Shown here piece after piece: positions 19,786 to 28,661 of a DNA stretch of 64,000 nt (position 1 is the stretch's first letter; every line of letters starts with the position of its first letter). Both the position numbers and the translations under genes were made by a program. Below the pieces are notes generated by a model. That model was not told where the DNA came from. It made no database searches and saw only the letters and a list, made by a program, of their open reading frames with translations. Source of the stretch: Vibrio sp. JC009 (lineage in GTDB: Bacteria > Pseudomonadota > Gammaproteobacteria > Enterobacterales > Vibrionaceae); assembly GCF_029016485.1 (NCBI RefSeq), contig NZ_CP092107.1, positions 868,001 through 932,000 of the forward strand. The letters run 5' to 3'.

Positions 19786-20523
19786 ATGATCACCGACCTG
19801 TTTTTTTATCTGACAGCCATTCCCGCTGTGCTGGTTTACGGCATAGGTAAGGGAGGATTTGGCGGTGCACTTGGTGTTATCGCTGTACCTCTGATGGCCC
19901 TGACAACCCCACCTTTTCAGGCCGCCTCCATCCTTCTGCCTATTTTGTGCGTTATGGATTTTTTTGCCGTCCGCTATCATGTCAGGCACTGCGATTTTGC
20001 AGAAATCAAATTAATGCTGCCATCTGCCTTACTTGGCATCCTGGTGGGCTCTGCGATTATGGGAATGGTCTCAGACAGATTTGTAGAGCTCTTTATCGGC
20101 GGCATATCGCTGCTTTTCTGCCTGCAGTACTACCTGAAAGGAAACAGCAAACAGACCAGCAAATTCGCCGGCTACTTCTGGAGCCTGATATCCGGCATTT
20201 CCAGTACCATGATCCATGCCGGTGGCGGCCCTATCAGCATTTATCTGCTGCCTAAAAAACTGGATAAGCGTGTTATGGTCGGAACCATGGCGGTGTTTTT
20301 TGCCATCATGAATTTTATCAAACTGATCCCTTATACTTACTTTGGTCAGTTTGACAGTCAGAATCTGCTCACCTCTCTGGTGTTAATCCCTCTTGCTCCT
20401 GTGGGCGTTAAACTGGGTGTTTACCTTCTTCAGGTTATTTCGCAGGAGCAGGTGTATAAGATCTGTTATTTCCTCCTGCTGCTGTCCGGTGGAAAGCTGT
20501 TCTATTCAGGCCTGCTGGGTTAA
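19786..20523 (+). CDS. TSUP-family (TauE/SafE) permease
   Basis: A 245-residue membrane protein with about eight hydrophobic helices and the TSUP pattern of two related halves (GKGGFGGALGVIAVPLMAL near the start, ISSTMIHAGGGPISIYLLPK in the second half). Members export or import sulfite, sulfonates and other small organic anions; the substrate here is unknown. Its last codons overlap by 4 bases the converging LysR gene. Confidence 0.88.
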   Translation: MITDLFFYLTAIPAVLVYGIGKGGFGGALGVIAVPLMALTTPPFQAASILLPILCVMDFFAVRYHVRHCDFAEIKLMLPSALLGILVGSAIMGMVSDRFVELFIGGISLLFCLQYYLKGNSKQTSKFAGYFWSLISGISSTMIHAGGGPISIYLLPKKLDKRVMVGTMAVFFAIMNFIKLIPYTYFGQFDSQNLLTSLVLIPLAPVGVKLGVYLLQVISQEQVYKICYFLLLLSGGKLFYSGLLG

Positions 20524-21536
20524 CCTTCCGCTTCGAATACATGTTTTGTCCGTCGCTGCTTAAATTGCGCGACGGTTTCCTCATGGTGCTCAAGGAAAAA
20601 CGTCTTAAACTCTTTAACGCAGTGAGTCATAAACTGCCGGGGATGATAATAGATATTAAGAAACCAGTCGTCTGTTTCGTACTCTTCCAGTAACTTTACA
20701 AGACGTCCGCTTTTTAAGTATGGATAAAGGATATATTCGGGTAAATAGCTTATCCCCATAGAGCCAAGAGCCGCAGAAAGCTGCATTTTTGCATCCGAAA
20801 GCTCCAGCGTTTTTTCTATTTTCGTAGGAATGATTTGCCCGGAGTCTTTATAAATCCACTCATTATTATCGGGAAAGGTTTTCGAATATAAACAGCGGTG
20901 CTCAACGAGATCGCCGGGAACAAGAGGCTCACCGTGCTCTTTTATATATTCAGGGGAAGCCACGGTAACAAACTTTTGTTTAAGAAGGTTTTTGCAGACT
21001 AAACGAAGATCCGGCTCTTTCTCTGCTGCGCTTCCGGAAATTGCAGATATCACAAAATCACTCTCCTGATGGTGATCAACCGCTCGAGGAGTGACTAGTA
21101 GCTGAATATCAACCTGAGAATTCTGCTGAATAAAATCGTTGATCAGCGCAAGCACTACATCTTCAACGTAAAAAGGGGTGGGACCGCAGCATACTTTTAT
21201 TCTGCCTATGACCTCAGAATTAAACTGCCCTAACTCATTAACAATAAAGCTGATATCCGCATTCACCGAAGAGAGTTTATCATACAGGAATGCCCCCGCT
21301 TCAGTCAGTCTCTGTTTGGGATTGTTTCTCTGGTACAGAGTAAGGCCAAGCTCCGTTTCCAGATCGCTAAGCCAGCGGGAGCCGGTACTTTTAGATACAC
21401 CTAACGCTTCTGAGGCATTGGTTATTGAACCCGCATTTATCAGCTCCAGAAAGAACAGCATTTTTACGACAAGCTGGGGTGGAACAGCGGTCAGATGACT
21501 TTCATTTTGGATAAATCCATAAGAACTATTTGTCAT
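20520..21536 (-). CDS. LysR-type transcriptional regulator
   Basis: A 338-residue LysR regulator: an N-terminal winged helix (FLELINAGSITNASEALGVSKS, SRWLSDLETELGL, YQRNNPKQRLTEAG) and a periplasmic-binding-protein-like effector domain (IGRIKVCCGPTPFYVEDVV). It is transcribed away from an OFA-type MFS gene, with 440 bases between them. This is the usual layout for a LysR protein controlling its divergent neighbour, so the carrier at 21977 is its likely target. The effector is unknown. Confidence 0.9.
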   Translation of the reverse strand: MTNSSYGFIQNESHLTAVPPQLVVKMLFFLELINAGSITNASEALGVSKSTGSRWLSDLETELGLTLYQRNNPKQRLTEAGAFLYDKLSSVNADISFIVNELGQFNSEVIGRIKVCCGPTPFYVEDVVLALINDFIQQNSQVDIQLLVTPRAVDHHQESDFVISAISGSAAEKEPDLRLVCKNLLKQKFVTVASPEYIKEHGEPLVPGDLVEHRCLYSKTFPDNNEWIYKDSGQIIPTKIEKTLELSDAKMQLSAALGSMGISYLPEYILYPYLKSGRLVKLLEEYETDDWFLNIYYHPRQFMTHCVKEFKTFFLEHHEETVAQFKQRRTKHVFEAEG

Positions 21537-21976
21537 AAAAAATACCGCTCTCTCCTATGATTAGGTATAAAAATACACAATCCGGCAGCAATAACAAAAG
21601 TGTTTTTTTTCACAATGAGACACCACAGCTTAACCTCCACAATTTCTCCATAATCTATCAATCTCCATTCATTATCATTTATTAAAAACGTGAAGCTGCG
21701 GTTTCTTAAATGGAACAAAGCGTTTTTTTAATAAGACCCTATGAAATATCTGTGTGACTCAACTCTAATTTCGAAAGATATTTAGACAATCATCACACTT
21801 CATATTTCATTCATCGAAGGGGATGTCCCATGAATGCCATTTTTCGTTCTTTTATCCAGGAGTACTGTTTCTGAAGATAACAAAAAATATCCAATAAATT
21901 GCACGGTCAACTTCTGCCCCAACACTATATAAGGCCGTGTTTACCTGAAGCAAAAATATATATCTGAGAGGAAAAC
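21537..21976. promoter_or_regulatory. divergent intergenic region, LysR regulator / MFS carrier
   Basis: 440 AT-rich bases that must hold both promoters. A 14-codon frame (ATG 21830 to TGA at 21872-21874, MNAIFRSFIQEYCF) with an AAGGGG ribosome site lies in the MFS leader and may be a leader peptide or chance. No clear LysR operator could be fixed by eye. Confidence 0.45.
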
Positions 21977-23308
21977 ATGGAACATGTACTCCAAAAAGGT
22001 TTTAAACCTCAAGCGTTAGGCGTGGTTGTCTATGTGTTTGTAACTATGTACCTGCAGTTGACCATCGCCGGGCCAGACAGTATGAACATACTGATGCCGG
22101 CGTTGGTAGAAAAATTTCATATGAATCCCGGAGAAATCATGGGAGCAATATCAGCCGTAAGACTGGTTGGCGTTGTTGCCGGTATCATTGCTGGTGCCTT
22201 GATCATGAAGCATGGATTCAAAAGCATTGGAGTGCCGTCTATTATTTTGTGCGGTATTGCGGTAGCGATGATGGGACGAGTCGATAGCTGGACAGGTATT
22301 ATGGTTATTCAGACTATTCTGACCATACTGACTCCGGTCTTGATGCTTATTCAGGGGGGGCTAATCGCTAACTGGTTTGTTCGCTATAAAGGTATAATTT
22401 TTGGAATTGTAACCATTTCTGCACCATTAAGTACGGCGACCTTCACGCCAATCGGTATGAAAGTATTCCAACAGGTAGGCTTTGTAGATTTCTATACAGG
22501 CCTTGGTTCTGTTATCGCATTTTGTGGGGTGTTAGGCATCTGGGCAATGAAAGAAAAACCTGAAGACCACGGCTTCGATCCTGATGGTATTCCTTTTACA
22601 GATGAAGAGCGCGCTGAACTTGAAGCAGCCCGAGAGGCTGAGAAAAACCACAAGACAGCATGGCCAATTACAAAACTATTAACCTGTAAAGAGTTTTGGT
22701 ATCTAACCATTGCATGGAGTTTAATTGGTGGTCTGATGATGGCAGGTATTATGAGCCAGGTAATCCCGATTCTTACCGGTTCTGGCGTCGAACTCGACTC
22801 TGCCCTATTTATGATGTCTGCTATGGCACTTGGTGGCATGCCTCTTAGCTACTTCTGGGGATGGCTGGATGATAAAATCGGCACACCTAAAACAAACGCT
22901 GTATTTTCCCTAGCCTATGTTATCGGTGCAGCAGGTTTCGCCTTTGGTGGCCCAGACAACATGTACCTAATCTACATCGCACTATTCTGTATATCCCTAG
23001 GTGTGGGTGGTATGCCTAATCTAATGCCATCAATCATTGCATGGGTATTTGGCCGCAACGAATTTGTAAACATCTATCGCTGGGTTTATGGATTCCAGAT
23101 GGTATGTATGAGTATTGGTATGACATACCTGGCAGTAATGAATGATATGACCGGTTCTTACAGCGTATCATTTATGACCTTTATTCCTCTTGCCCTTCTT
23201 TGCTCCTTGTGCTTTATGCTAATTCGCAAGACATATGACCCTGAGCGCATCGCTCTTGAAGAAAAAGCGGGCAACGCAACAAGCAGACCACAAGAAGCTA
23301 CAAACTAA
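21977..23308 (+). CDS. MFS carrier, oxalate/formate antiporter-like
   Basis: A 443-residue 12-helix major facilitator with OFA-like features (VEKFHMNPGEIMGAISAVRL; GGLIANWFVRYKGIIFG). A long cytoplasmic loop of charged residues (FTDEERAELEAAREAEKN) separates the halves. OFA carriers exchange small carboxylates; the real substrate here is unknown. It is divergent from the LysR gene, its probable regulator, has the ribosome site GAGAGGAAA, and ends in a strong terminator. Confidence 0.85.
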   Translation: MEHVLQKGFKPQALGVVVYVFVTMYLQLTIAGPDSMNILMPALVEKFHMNPGEIMGAISAVRLVGVVAGIIAGALIMKHGFKSIGVPSIILCGIAVAMMGRVDSWTGIMVIQTILTILTPVLMLIQGGLIANWFVRYKGIIFGIVTISAPLSTATFTPIGMKVFQQVGFVDFYTGLGSVIAFCGVLGIWAMKEKPEDHGFDPDGIPFTDEERAELEAAREAEKNHKTAWPITKLLTCKEFWYLTIAWSLIGGLMMAGIMSQVIPILTGSGVELDSALFMMSAMALGGMPLSYFWGWLDDKIGTPKTNAVFSLAYVIGAAGFAFGGPDNMYLIYIALFCISLGVGGMPNLMPSIIAWVFGRNEFVNIYRWVYGFQMVCMSIGMTYLAVMNDMTGSYSVSFMTFIPLALLCSLCFMLIRKTYDPERIALEEKAGNATSRPQEATN

Positions 23309-23320
23309 TAATTCTCAATT

Positions 23321-23360
23321 AAAAAAGCCCCCTCACCGACTCGGAGAAGGGGCTTTTATT
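23321..23360 (+). terminator. terminator after the OFA-type carrier
   Basis: A-rich left flank, then AAAAGCCCC (23323-23331) pairing with GGGGCTTTT (23349-23357), with inner CTC/GAG pairing around a short loop. The symmetric A and T flanks make it bidirectional, and it also serves the small gene that ends at 23363 on the other strand. Confidence 0.88.
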
Positions 23361-23362
23361 GT

Positions 23363-23554
23363 TTAAGCTTTAAACACCATGACTGACTTTGTTGGCAATG
23401 ATGCTCGCTTTCCCTTCTCCACCCACAACTCTTGGGTATATACCTTCTGACCGGCTGATCCTGACGTCAGAATCATCCTGATATAATTCATTACTGCGAC
23501 AAGGCTAATCACCAGCAACATCGCGTCAAACAATGACAAACCAAGTTCCGTCAT
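23363..23554 (-). CDS. small membrane protein, unknown function
   Basis: A 63-residue frame with one hydrophobic helix (LFDAMLLVISLVAVMNYIRM) followed by a short basic cytoplasmic-type tail (WVEKGKRASLPTKSVM). A good ribosome site (GAGGAA, 6 bases before the ATG) and a bidirectional terminator right after its stop support a real gene. It converges on the OFA-type carrier. I do not recognise a family. Confidence 0.5.
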   Translation of the reverse strand: MTELGLSLFDAMLLVISLVAVMNYIRMILTSGSAGQKVYTQELWVEKGKRASLPTKSVMVFKA

Positions 23555-23892
23555 AAATTCCTCTTTACATAATTAAATCTGAGACTGAAAAGGATTTACT
23601 CTCGCACTCATAATAACGAGTACAAACGGCACTACATATCGATCCTTTATTGATTTACATCAACAATGTATCACAAACTCTGCCACTCGTGTAGCAGAAA
23701 TTAAATAAATTAGATGCTAGCAAAGGCAGAGCCCTGGTCACTTATGCCAATATCGCCAAGCCATCCCCAAATATACAAAAGCACTTCTCATAGGTGAAAT
23801 GGCAATTACTAAAAATATGCTTATTATTGATTGTTTACTACCGACCCGCTGTTTTGCGGATACCGCCCATCATTAGCACCAGATCCTTAATT
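23555..23892. other. intergenic region upstream of the Bcr/CflA-type carrier
   Basis: About 340 bases carrying the promoter of the small minus-strand gene and that of the drug-efflux-type carrier. In-frame codons extend upstream of 23893 but do not look like protein. Nothing else is recognised. Confidence 0.4.
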
Positions 23893-25074
23893 ATGACCGC
23901 AACCAAATTAGAACCTTGTCTGATGATAATACTCGGGATAATCGCCGGGTTGACTCCACTTGCAATGGATATGTACCTTCCAGCAATGCCTCAAATGGCG
24001 GCCGATCTCCAAACCAGCAGTAACGCGGTCCAATTTACGTTAACCACGTATGTTGCAGGCTTTGCAATAGGTCAGTTGATCCATGGCCCCCTTTCCGACC
24101 GCTACGGAAGAAGGCCAATTCTTATCTCAGGTATTGCCCTGTTTGGTGTTTCCGCAATTTGCTGTGCATTTGTAGACTCAATTCTAGCGCTTACTCTGAT
24201 ACGTTTTGTTCAGGGTTTAGGAGGAGCCGCCGGTGCCGTTGTTCTAATGGCCATCATCCGGGATATGTTTGACCGCGAGAAATTTGCCAGCGTGATGTCA
24301 CTGGTCAGCCTGGTCATGACAGTTGCCCCGCTTATCGCGCCAATGCTTGGTGGTTACATCACCGTCTACTTTGGCTGGCAATCGATATTTATCCTTCTGA
24401 CTCTTATTGCCGCTGTTATCATTGTACTGATTCTTGCAAAAGTAAAAGAAACACTCGGAGAGGAAAAGCGTCAGCCACTGGCATTTTCCTCTATCTTCAG
24501 AAACTATTTTGCCGTTCTGAAAAGTCCGGCCTCGCTGGGTCTTATTCTGTGTGACTCCCTGGCATTTACCGGCATGTTCGCTTTCCTGACAGTCGGTTCA
24601 TTTGTTTATATCGAATACTTTGGCGTAGACATCGAGTACTTCGGCTATCTGTTTGCGCTAAACATAGTCACCATGTTTCTTCTGACCACAATAAATGCCC
24701 GCTTTCTCAGAATATTTGGTATTCACCATATGCTCAGACTGGGCCTGACCATCATGCTGATCTCATGCGTAGGGCTTGCCTGCGTCTGGTTCCTTGAATT
24801 AAGCATTTGGTATCTGGTACCGAGTATTATGCTCTATATCGGCCCCTGCACACTGATCGGGAGTAACTGTATGGGCTTGCTGCTAAGCCGCTATTCAGAG
24901 CTTGCAGGTACAGCCTCAGGTCTGGCCGGTACCGCGAAATTTGGCATATCCGCAGTACTTGGAGCCGTTATCGCCGGCTCACCTCATAACGTACTGATGA
25001 CACTGGTACTGAGTATGGTGCTTTGTGCACTTGGCTCTACAGCCTGTTATGTTATTTTTGCCAGAAAGATCTGA
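23893..25074 (+). CDS. Bcr/CflA-family drug resistance MFS transporter
   Basis: A 393-residue 12-helix major facilitator with the Bcr/CflA N-terminus (PLAMDMYLPAMPQMAADL), motif A (GPLSDRYGRRPILISG) and motif C-type glycines (VAPLIAPMLGGYI). The family exports bicyclomycin, chloramphenicol, sulfonamides and some amino acids by proton antiport. The start at 23893 matches family N-termini; a longer in-frame extension to 23794 adds an unlikely leader. It is separate from the nonulosonate locus, whose last gene converges on it. Confidence 0.88.
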   Translation: MTATKLEPCLMIILGIIAGLTPLAMDMYLPAMPQMAADLQTSSNAVQFTLTTYVAGFAIGQLIHGPLSDRYGRRPILISGIALFGVSAICCAFVDSILALTLIRFVQGLGGAAGAVVLMAIIRDMFDREKFASVMSLVSLVMTVAPLIAPMLGGYITVYFGWQSIFILLTLIAAVIIVLILAKVKETLGEEKRQPLAFSSIFRNYFAVLKSPASLGLILCDSLAFTGMFAFLTVGSFVYIEYFGVDIEYFGYLFALNIVTMFLLTTINARFLRIFGIHHMLRLGLTIMLISCVGLACVWFLELSIWYLVPSIMLYIGPCTLIGSNCMGLLLSRYSELAGTASGLAGTAKFGISAVLGAVIAGSPHNVLMTLVLSMVLCALGSTACYVIFARKI

Positions 25075-25128
25075 CATAAAATAAAGAATCATAGTAATAA
25101 TTCAGCAACCTCTGTCTCAATGGATCTT

Positions 25129-25632
25129 TCACAACAAATTAATACCTGAAGATTCATCAATACAATCTTTATGAACTTTCACTACTACCTTAATAACTTT
25201 TTCGGTAGTACCTGGCTTAAATATACAACCAGGAGTATGAGGCTCTTTAGGAAAAAGGATGGCACACTTACCTGGCTGTAACCTCAGCTCTTGTTCATTT
25301 TCAATACTATCCAGCAAGGCAAAATCGTTGTCTTGCTTATACACTGGCAGGATATGTTCATCAGTGGCTTTATCGCCAAAATACAGCGTTTCTTTCCCGG
25401 TAAGCAGAGCCTGAATATCAATATAATCCAAGTGAACCTCGGGCAATTTATCAGCTTTAGCTTCCGTATTATACTCCATAAGATTGGCGAAAATTCGATC
25501 GCCCTCTATTTCATAACGACCAAAAGGCATTGACTTCTCGGGGTCTAAACCTGAGATAAACGCAAGACCTTTCATTATTGCCTTTGGTAAAAAATCCGCT
25601 TCGAAACACTTATCAATATCTATATAAATCAT
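25129..25632 (-). CDS. nanQ: nonulosonate anomerase NanQ (YhcH/YjgK/YiaL family)
   Basis: A 167-residue cupin-type protein of the YhcH/YjgK/YiaL family, recognised by PFGRYEIEGDRIFANLMEY, EVHLDYIDIQ and LFPKEPHTPG with metal-binding His and Glu. E. coli NanQ speeds interconversion of Neu5Ac anomers so that the lyase gets the open or alpha form. It is the last gene of nonulosonate locus A, 71 bases after siaM, behind a strong terminator-like hairpin, with ribosome site AAGGAAAT. It may act equally on Neu5Ac or KDN-type substrates. Confidence 0.88.
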   Translation of the reverse strand: MIYIDIDKCFEADFLPKAIMKGLAFISGLDPEKSMPFGRYEIEGDRIFANLMEYNTEAKADKLPEVHLDYIDIQALLTGKETLYFGDKATDEHILPVYKQDNDFALLDSIENEQELRLQPGKCAILFPKEPHTPGCIFKPGTTEKVIKVVVKVHKDCIDESSGINLL

Positions 25633-25642
25633 ATTATTTCCT

Positions 25643-25676
25643 TAAAAAAAAGGGGGGCGCATCGTGGGTCGCCCCC
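25643..25676 (-). terminator. terminator/attenuator between siaM and nanQ
   Basis: On the minus strand a 7-bp GC stem (CGCCCCC at 25670-25676 paired with GGGGGCG at 25653-25659 of the plus strand) is followed by eight or nine T. It sits inside the locus A gene string, with the nanQ ribosome site directly after the T run, so nanQ is probably made only by read-through or from another promoter. Confidence 0.85.
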
Positions 25677-25702
25677 AAAAGATGAAGTAGCGTCCCCCTA
25701 AG

Positions 25703-26968
25703 CTACATCAACAAATTAGGTAAAAACATGACTAGGGAAGGCCAAAGGATCACGAGAATAAGCACCGCAAATAGAGGTAACAGGAAAGGAACAACCGAAC
25801 GAGCAAGTACCGGGAACGGGATGTTACCCACTTTAGCGACGACAAATAGTGCAACTCCCATCGGAGGTGTCAGGATCCCAAGCATCATGTTAAGTACCAT
25901 CACCACACCGAAATAAACAGGGTCAATTCCCATAGAAACTGCTACAGGCAATAAGATTGGCACAACCAACAGCAACAGAGCTAAGGTTTCAATGAAGGCA
26001 CCAAGTACCAACAACATCAGGTTGATAGCCAGCATGAAAATAATTGGATTGTCTGTAAAATCTAAAAAGAACTCAGCTGCATGCTGTGGTATACGCTCTT
26101 TTACCACCACATAACCAAATAAACTCACTCCCGCAATAAGAAGACCTATAACAGCTGATGTATTCACCGTCTCGCGTATTATTTCCAGTAACCTAGCCCC
26201 ATCAAGCTCGCGGTATACCACAAACCCCAAAAACAATGCGTACAATGAAGCTATTACAGCAGCCTCAGTGGGTGTTACAAAACCGGAAAATATACCGCCA
26301 ATGATGATCGCCGGAGTAAGCAATGGTAAAACGGCTCCCTTAAAAGATGTACATAGTTCTTGCCGGGTAGCACGCGGATGAACAGGATAACCACGTTTTT
26401 TAGCGATAACATAGACAAGGGTCATCAGCGCAGCAGAGCAGAGCAAAGCAGGAACAATACCACCAATGAACAGAGCTCCAATTGAAGCACCGGATGTTAC
26501 ACCGTAGATAACCATAGGGATACTTGGTGGCATAAGTGGCCCGATAACACTTGACGCAGCAGTTATCGCACCGGAAAAATCATCATGATAGCCCTCGTCC
26601 CGCATCGCTTTTATTTCCAGCTGCCCTAAGCCACCTGAGTCTGCATGTGCAGAACCAGACATGCCTGAAAATAGCAAACTGGCAAGTACATTCACATGAC
26701 CAAGACTACCGGTATAATGACCGAGAAGCGCTTTGGCAAAACGGAACATCCGCTCAGTGATACCCCCGCTATTCATCAGTAGCCCGGCAAAAATAAAAAA
26801 AGGAACAGCAAGCAAAGGAAATGAATCAAGGCCAGCCAGCATTTTCTGTGGAGCCAGAGCAATACCACCGTTGAAACTAAGATAAATGACCGATACAACG
26901 AGCAATGTCATCGCTACCGGCATACCCAAGGCTAATAACGCGCCCCAACCAGCAAATAAACCAAACAT
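25703..26968 (-). CDS. siaM: TRAP transporter large membrane subunit (locus A)
   Basis: A 421-residue DctM/SiaM-type protein with 12 or so membrane helices and the signatures GMPVAMTLL, SGMSGSAHADSGGLGQ and GFVTPTEAA. It forms the sodium-coupled channel part of a TRAP uptake system with the small subunit directly upstream (1-base overlap) and the SiaP-like binding protein. It is clearly related to, but distinct from, the second SiaM at 42689. It is probably specific to the locus A ligand delivered by its own SiaP. Confidence 0.93.
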   Translation of the reverse strand: MFGLFAGWGALLALGMPVAMTLLVVSVIYLSFNGGIALAPQKMLAGLDSFPLLAVPFFIFAGLLMNSGGITERMFRFAKALLGHYTGSLGHVNVLASLLFSGMSGSAHADSGGLGQLEIKAMRDEGYHDDFSGAITAASSVIGPLMPPSIPMVIYGVTSGASIGALFIGGIVPALLCSAALMTLVYVIAKKRGYPVHPRATRQELCTSFKGAVLPLLTPAIIIGGIFSGFVTPTEAAVIASLYALFLGFVVYRELDGARLLEIIRETVNTSAVIGLLIAGVSLFGYVVVKERIPQHAAEFFLDFTDNPIIFMLAINLMLLVLGAFIETLALLLLVVPILLPVAVSMGIDPVYFGVVMVLNMMLGILTPPMGVALFVVAKVGNIPFPVLARSVVPFLLPLFAVLILVILWPSLVMFLPNLLM

Positions 26969-27477
26969 TATTTCAATTCCTCTTTTTGAGCCTGACCTCG
27001 TACGCTGCAGGAATGCTTTCTAAACAGCACCTTGCAGTCTTCAACGATGGCAATAAGTGAACGGAACGCCATTAATGCGAATCCCACCGGAACAATCACA
27101 TACACAGCAGATACAGGTACATCCATGGTGATGGCTTCTAACCGGTGCATCCTCAGGGTGGATTTATATCCCAGCTTTACCAGGTAAATACATGTCACCA
27201 GGTAAATCGTATGGATAACAATAAACAGAAGAGCTCTTGCCTTCGGTTTTAGCAGATTAGGAACAAGATCAACCGCAATATGATCTCGTTTGGCGACAGC
27301 TTCACTTGCTCCTAACATAACGACATAGATATAGAGCCAGCGGGACAATTCTTCTGTCCAAACAATGGACATATCAAGTAAATAACGACTGAAAATTTGC
27401 AGAACAAGTGTACAAAATAAAAGAATAAAGAGTACGACCGCAATATTTCGCTCTGCATTCTTAAAAAGACTAAACAT
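26968..27477 (-). CDS. siaQ: TRAP transporter small membrane subunit (locus A)
   Basis: A 169-residue DctQ/SiaQ protein with four membrane helices and the family motif WTEELSRWLYIYVVMLGA. It pairs with SiaM to form the membrane complex. It is separated from siaP by a 55-base gap holding a GC-rich hairpin, while its stop overlaps the siaM start. The C-terminal tail is basic and cytoplasmic. Confidence 0.92.
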   Translation of the reverse strand: MFSLFKNAERNIAVVLFILLFCTLVLQIFSRYLLDMSIVWTEELSRWLYIYVVMLGASEAVAKRDHIAVDLVPNLLKPKARALLFIVIHTIYLVTCIYLVKLGYKSTLRMHRLEAITMDVPVSAVYVIVPVGFALMAFRSLIAIVEDCKVLFRKHSCSVRGQAQKEELK

Positions 27478-27496
27478 GGTTACGAATCCTATTTTA

Positions 27497-27525
27497 GCCC
27501 TCGCCTCAATAAACGGTGCGAGGGC
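27497..27525 (-). terminator. hairpin between siaP and siaQ (locus A)
   Basis: An 8-bp perfect stem (GCCCTCGC 27497-27504, GCGAGGGC 27518-27525) lies between the binding-protein gene and the membrane-subunit genes and is followed on the minus strand by TAAAATAGG. It probably stops part of the transcripts or protects the siaP message, giving more binding protein than membrane complex. Confidence 0.65.
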
Positions 27526-27532
27526 ATTTCAC

Positions 27533-28507
27533 TTACAGCTTAGACAAAGTATCTACAGTTTTAGCACCATAGCGCTCGTCCACTTCAGCATAGTACTCAC
27601 CCATCGCATCGCGGAATGGCTTAAGATCAGGGTAGGTAAAGTTCACCCCTTCTGACTTAAAGAAGTCGATTAGATTCTGCTCTTTCTCTTTTACCAGTTG
27701 GTTATTATATTTGCCGCCAGCTTCGATAGCTGACATAACCCATTCCTTTTCCTTAGCGGATAGCGAATTCCAGGTATCTTCAGAAGCAACAATAGCCTGA
27801 TCCTGAACCACATGGTTCGTCATTGCGATGTTCTTTTGTACTTCATAGAATTTCATAGATTCAATAGTTGGCAACGGATTTTCCTGACCATCCACGGCAT
27901 TGGTCTGCAGGGCCAGGTACACCTCGGCAAAGGCAACTGGTGTCGGGCGAGCTTTAGCTGCCTTAGCAAAGTTCACCAATGCTTTTGCATTTGGTACTCT
28001 TAGTTTCAGCCCTTTAAAGTCCTCGTAAGAATTAAGCGGTTTATTAGAAGTTGTCTGACGAGAGCCAAAATACCAGTTATCAATCGGGCGTAACTGGAAG
28101 TTGTCAACTAACTCTTTCTTAACCTCGTTACCCCAACTACTGTTAAAGATTTTTTGCAGGTGTTCAAAGTCCCTTACAACATAAGCTGTTTCGAGAGTTT
28201 CCAGGCGTGGTACATATCGTGCCATGCCACCAAATACCTGCATGGTAAAGTCCAACTCCCCAACAGATACTTGCTCCAGCATGTCATGAACATTTCCCAA
28301 TTGAGATGCCGGGTACACATTCATTTTCAGCTCACCATCAGATAGCTCTTCCAGTACTTCTGCTGCTTTCTGTGCTCCCATATAGGTTGGAGATGTCAGT
28401 GAACCCTCCAGACCGAACTTTAAGGTTTTTTCAGCAAAAACAGATGCTGACGCGCTCATTGCAAGTCCGGCCACTATGCAGGAAGTAAGTAATTTGTATT
28501 GTTTCAT
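27533..28507 (-). CDS. siaP: TRAP binding protein, divergent SiaP (locus A)
   Basis: A 324-residue periplasmic DctP/SiaP-type protein with signal peptide (GLAMSASASVFA). It keeps the carboxylate-binding arginines: SRQTTSN, matching NGTRQTTSN of Neu5Ac SiaP, and LRVPNAK. It also keeps [19 protein letters not shown]. It differs from H. influenzae and V. cholerae SiaP, as recalled, and from the second SiaP here, at Neu5Ac contact sites: SQLGDDRAM is SQLGNVHDM, and YAEFGR is MQVFGG. So it should bind a 2-keto acid sugar, but perhaps not Neu5Ac. The ligand is inferred, not proven. Confidence 0.88.
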   Translation of the reverse strand: MKQYKLLTSCIVAGLAMSASASVFAEKTLKFGLEGSLTSPTYMGAQKAAEVLEELSDGELKMNVYPASQLGNVHDMLEQVSVGELDFTMQVFGGMARYVPRLETLETAYVVRDFEHLQKIFNSSWGNEVKKELVDNFQLRPIDNWYFGSRQTTSNKPLNSYEDFKGLKLRVPNAKALVNFAKAAKARPTPVAFAEVYLALQTNAVDGQENPLPTIESMKFYEVQKNIAMTNHVVQDQAIVASEDTWNSLSAKEKEWVMSAIEAGGKYNNQLVKEKEQNLIDFFKSEGVNFTYPDLKPFRDAMGEYYAEVDERYGAKTVDTLSKL

Positions 28508-28615
28508 CGTTATCTCCGTTGATTCAGGATGATACCTTTTGCACTATCATCCATTTACACCAGTTAATTTATCGTTGCGCCGTTAGACGTTACAAAATCT
28601 ATTTATATTTCTAGT

Positions 28616-28625
28616 TTGGTACAGT
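28616..28625. promoter_or_regulatory. possible NanR half-site upstream of siaP
   Basis: TTGGTACAGT resembles the TGGTATAACAGT-like element seen before nanA, tctC and the chemoreceptor gene. It lies about 110 bases before the siaP start codon. It is a weak match on its own and is offered because of the cluster-wide pattern. Confidence 0.35.
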
Positions 28626-28661
28626 TTTACTTATTCAAGTCGTTTACATATTCCACTTGAA

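Noticed and set aside
23794..23892. Longer N-terminus for the Bcr/CflA-type carrier
   Set aside because: The 33 extra residues do not fit family N-termini; ATG at 23893 does.
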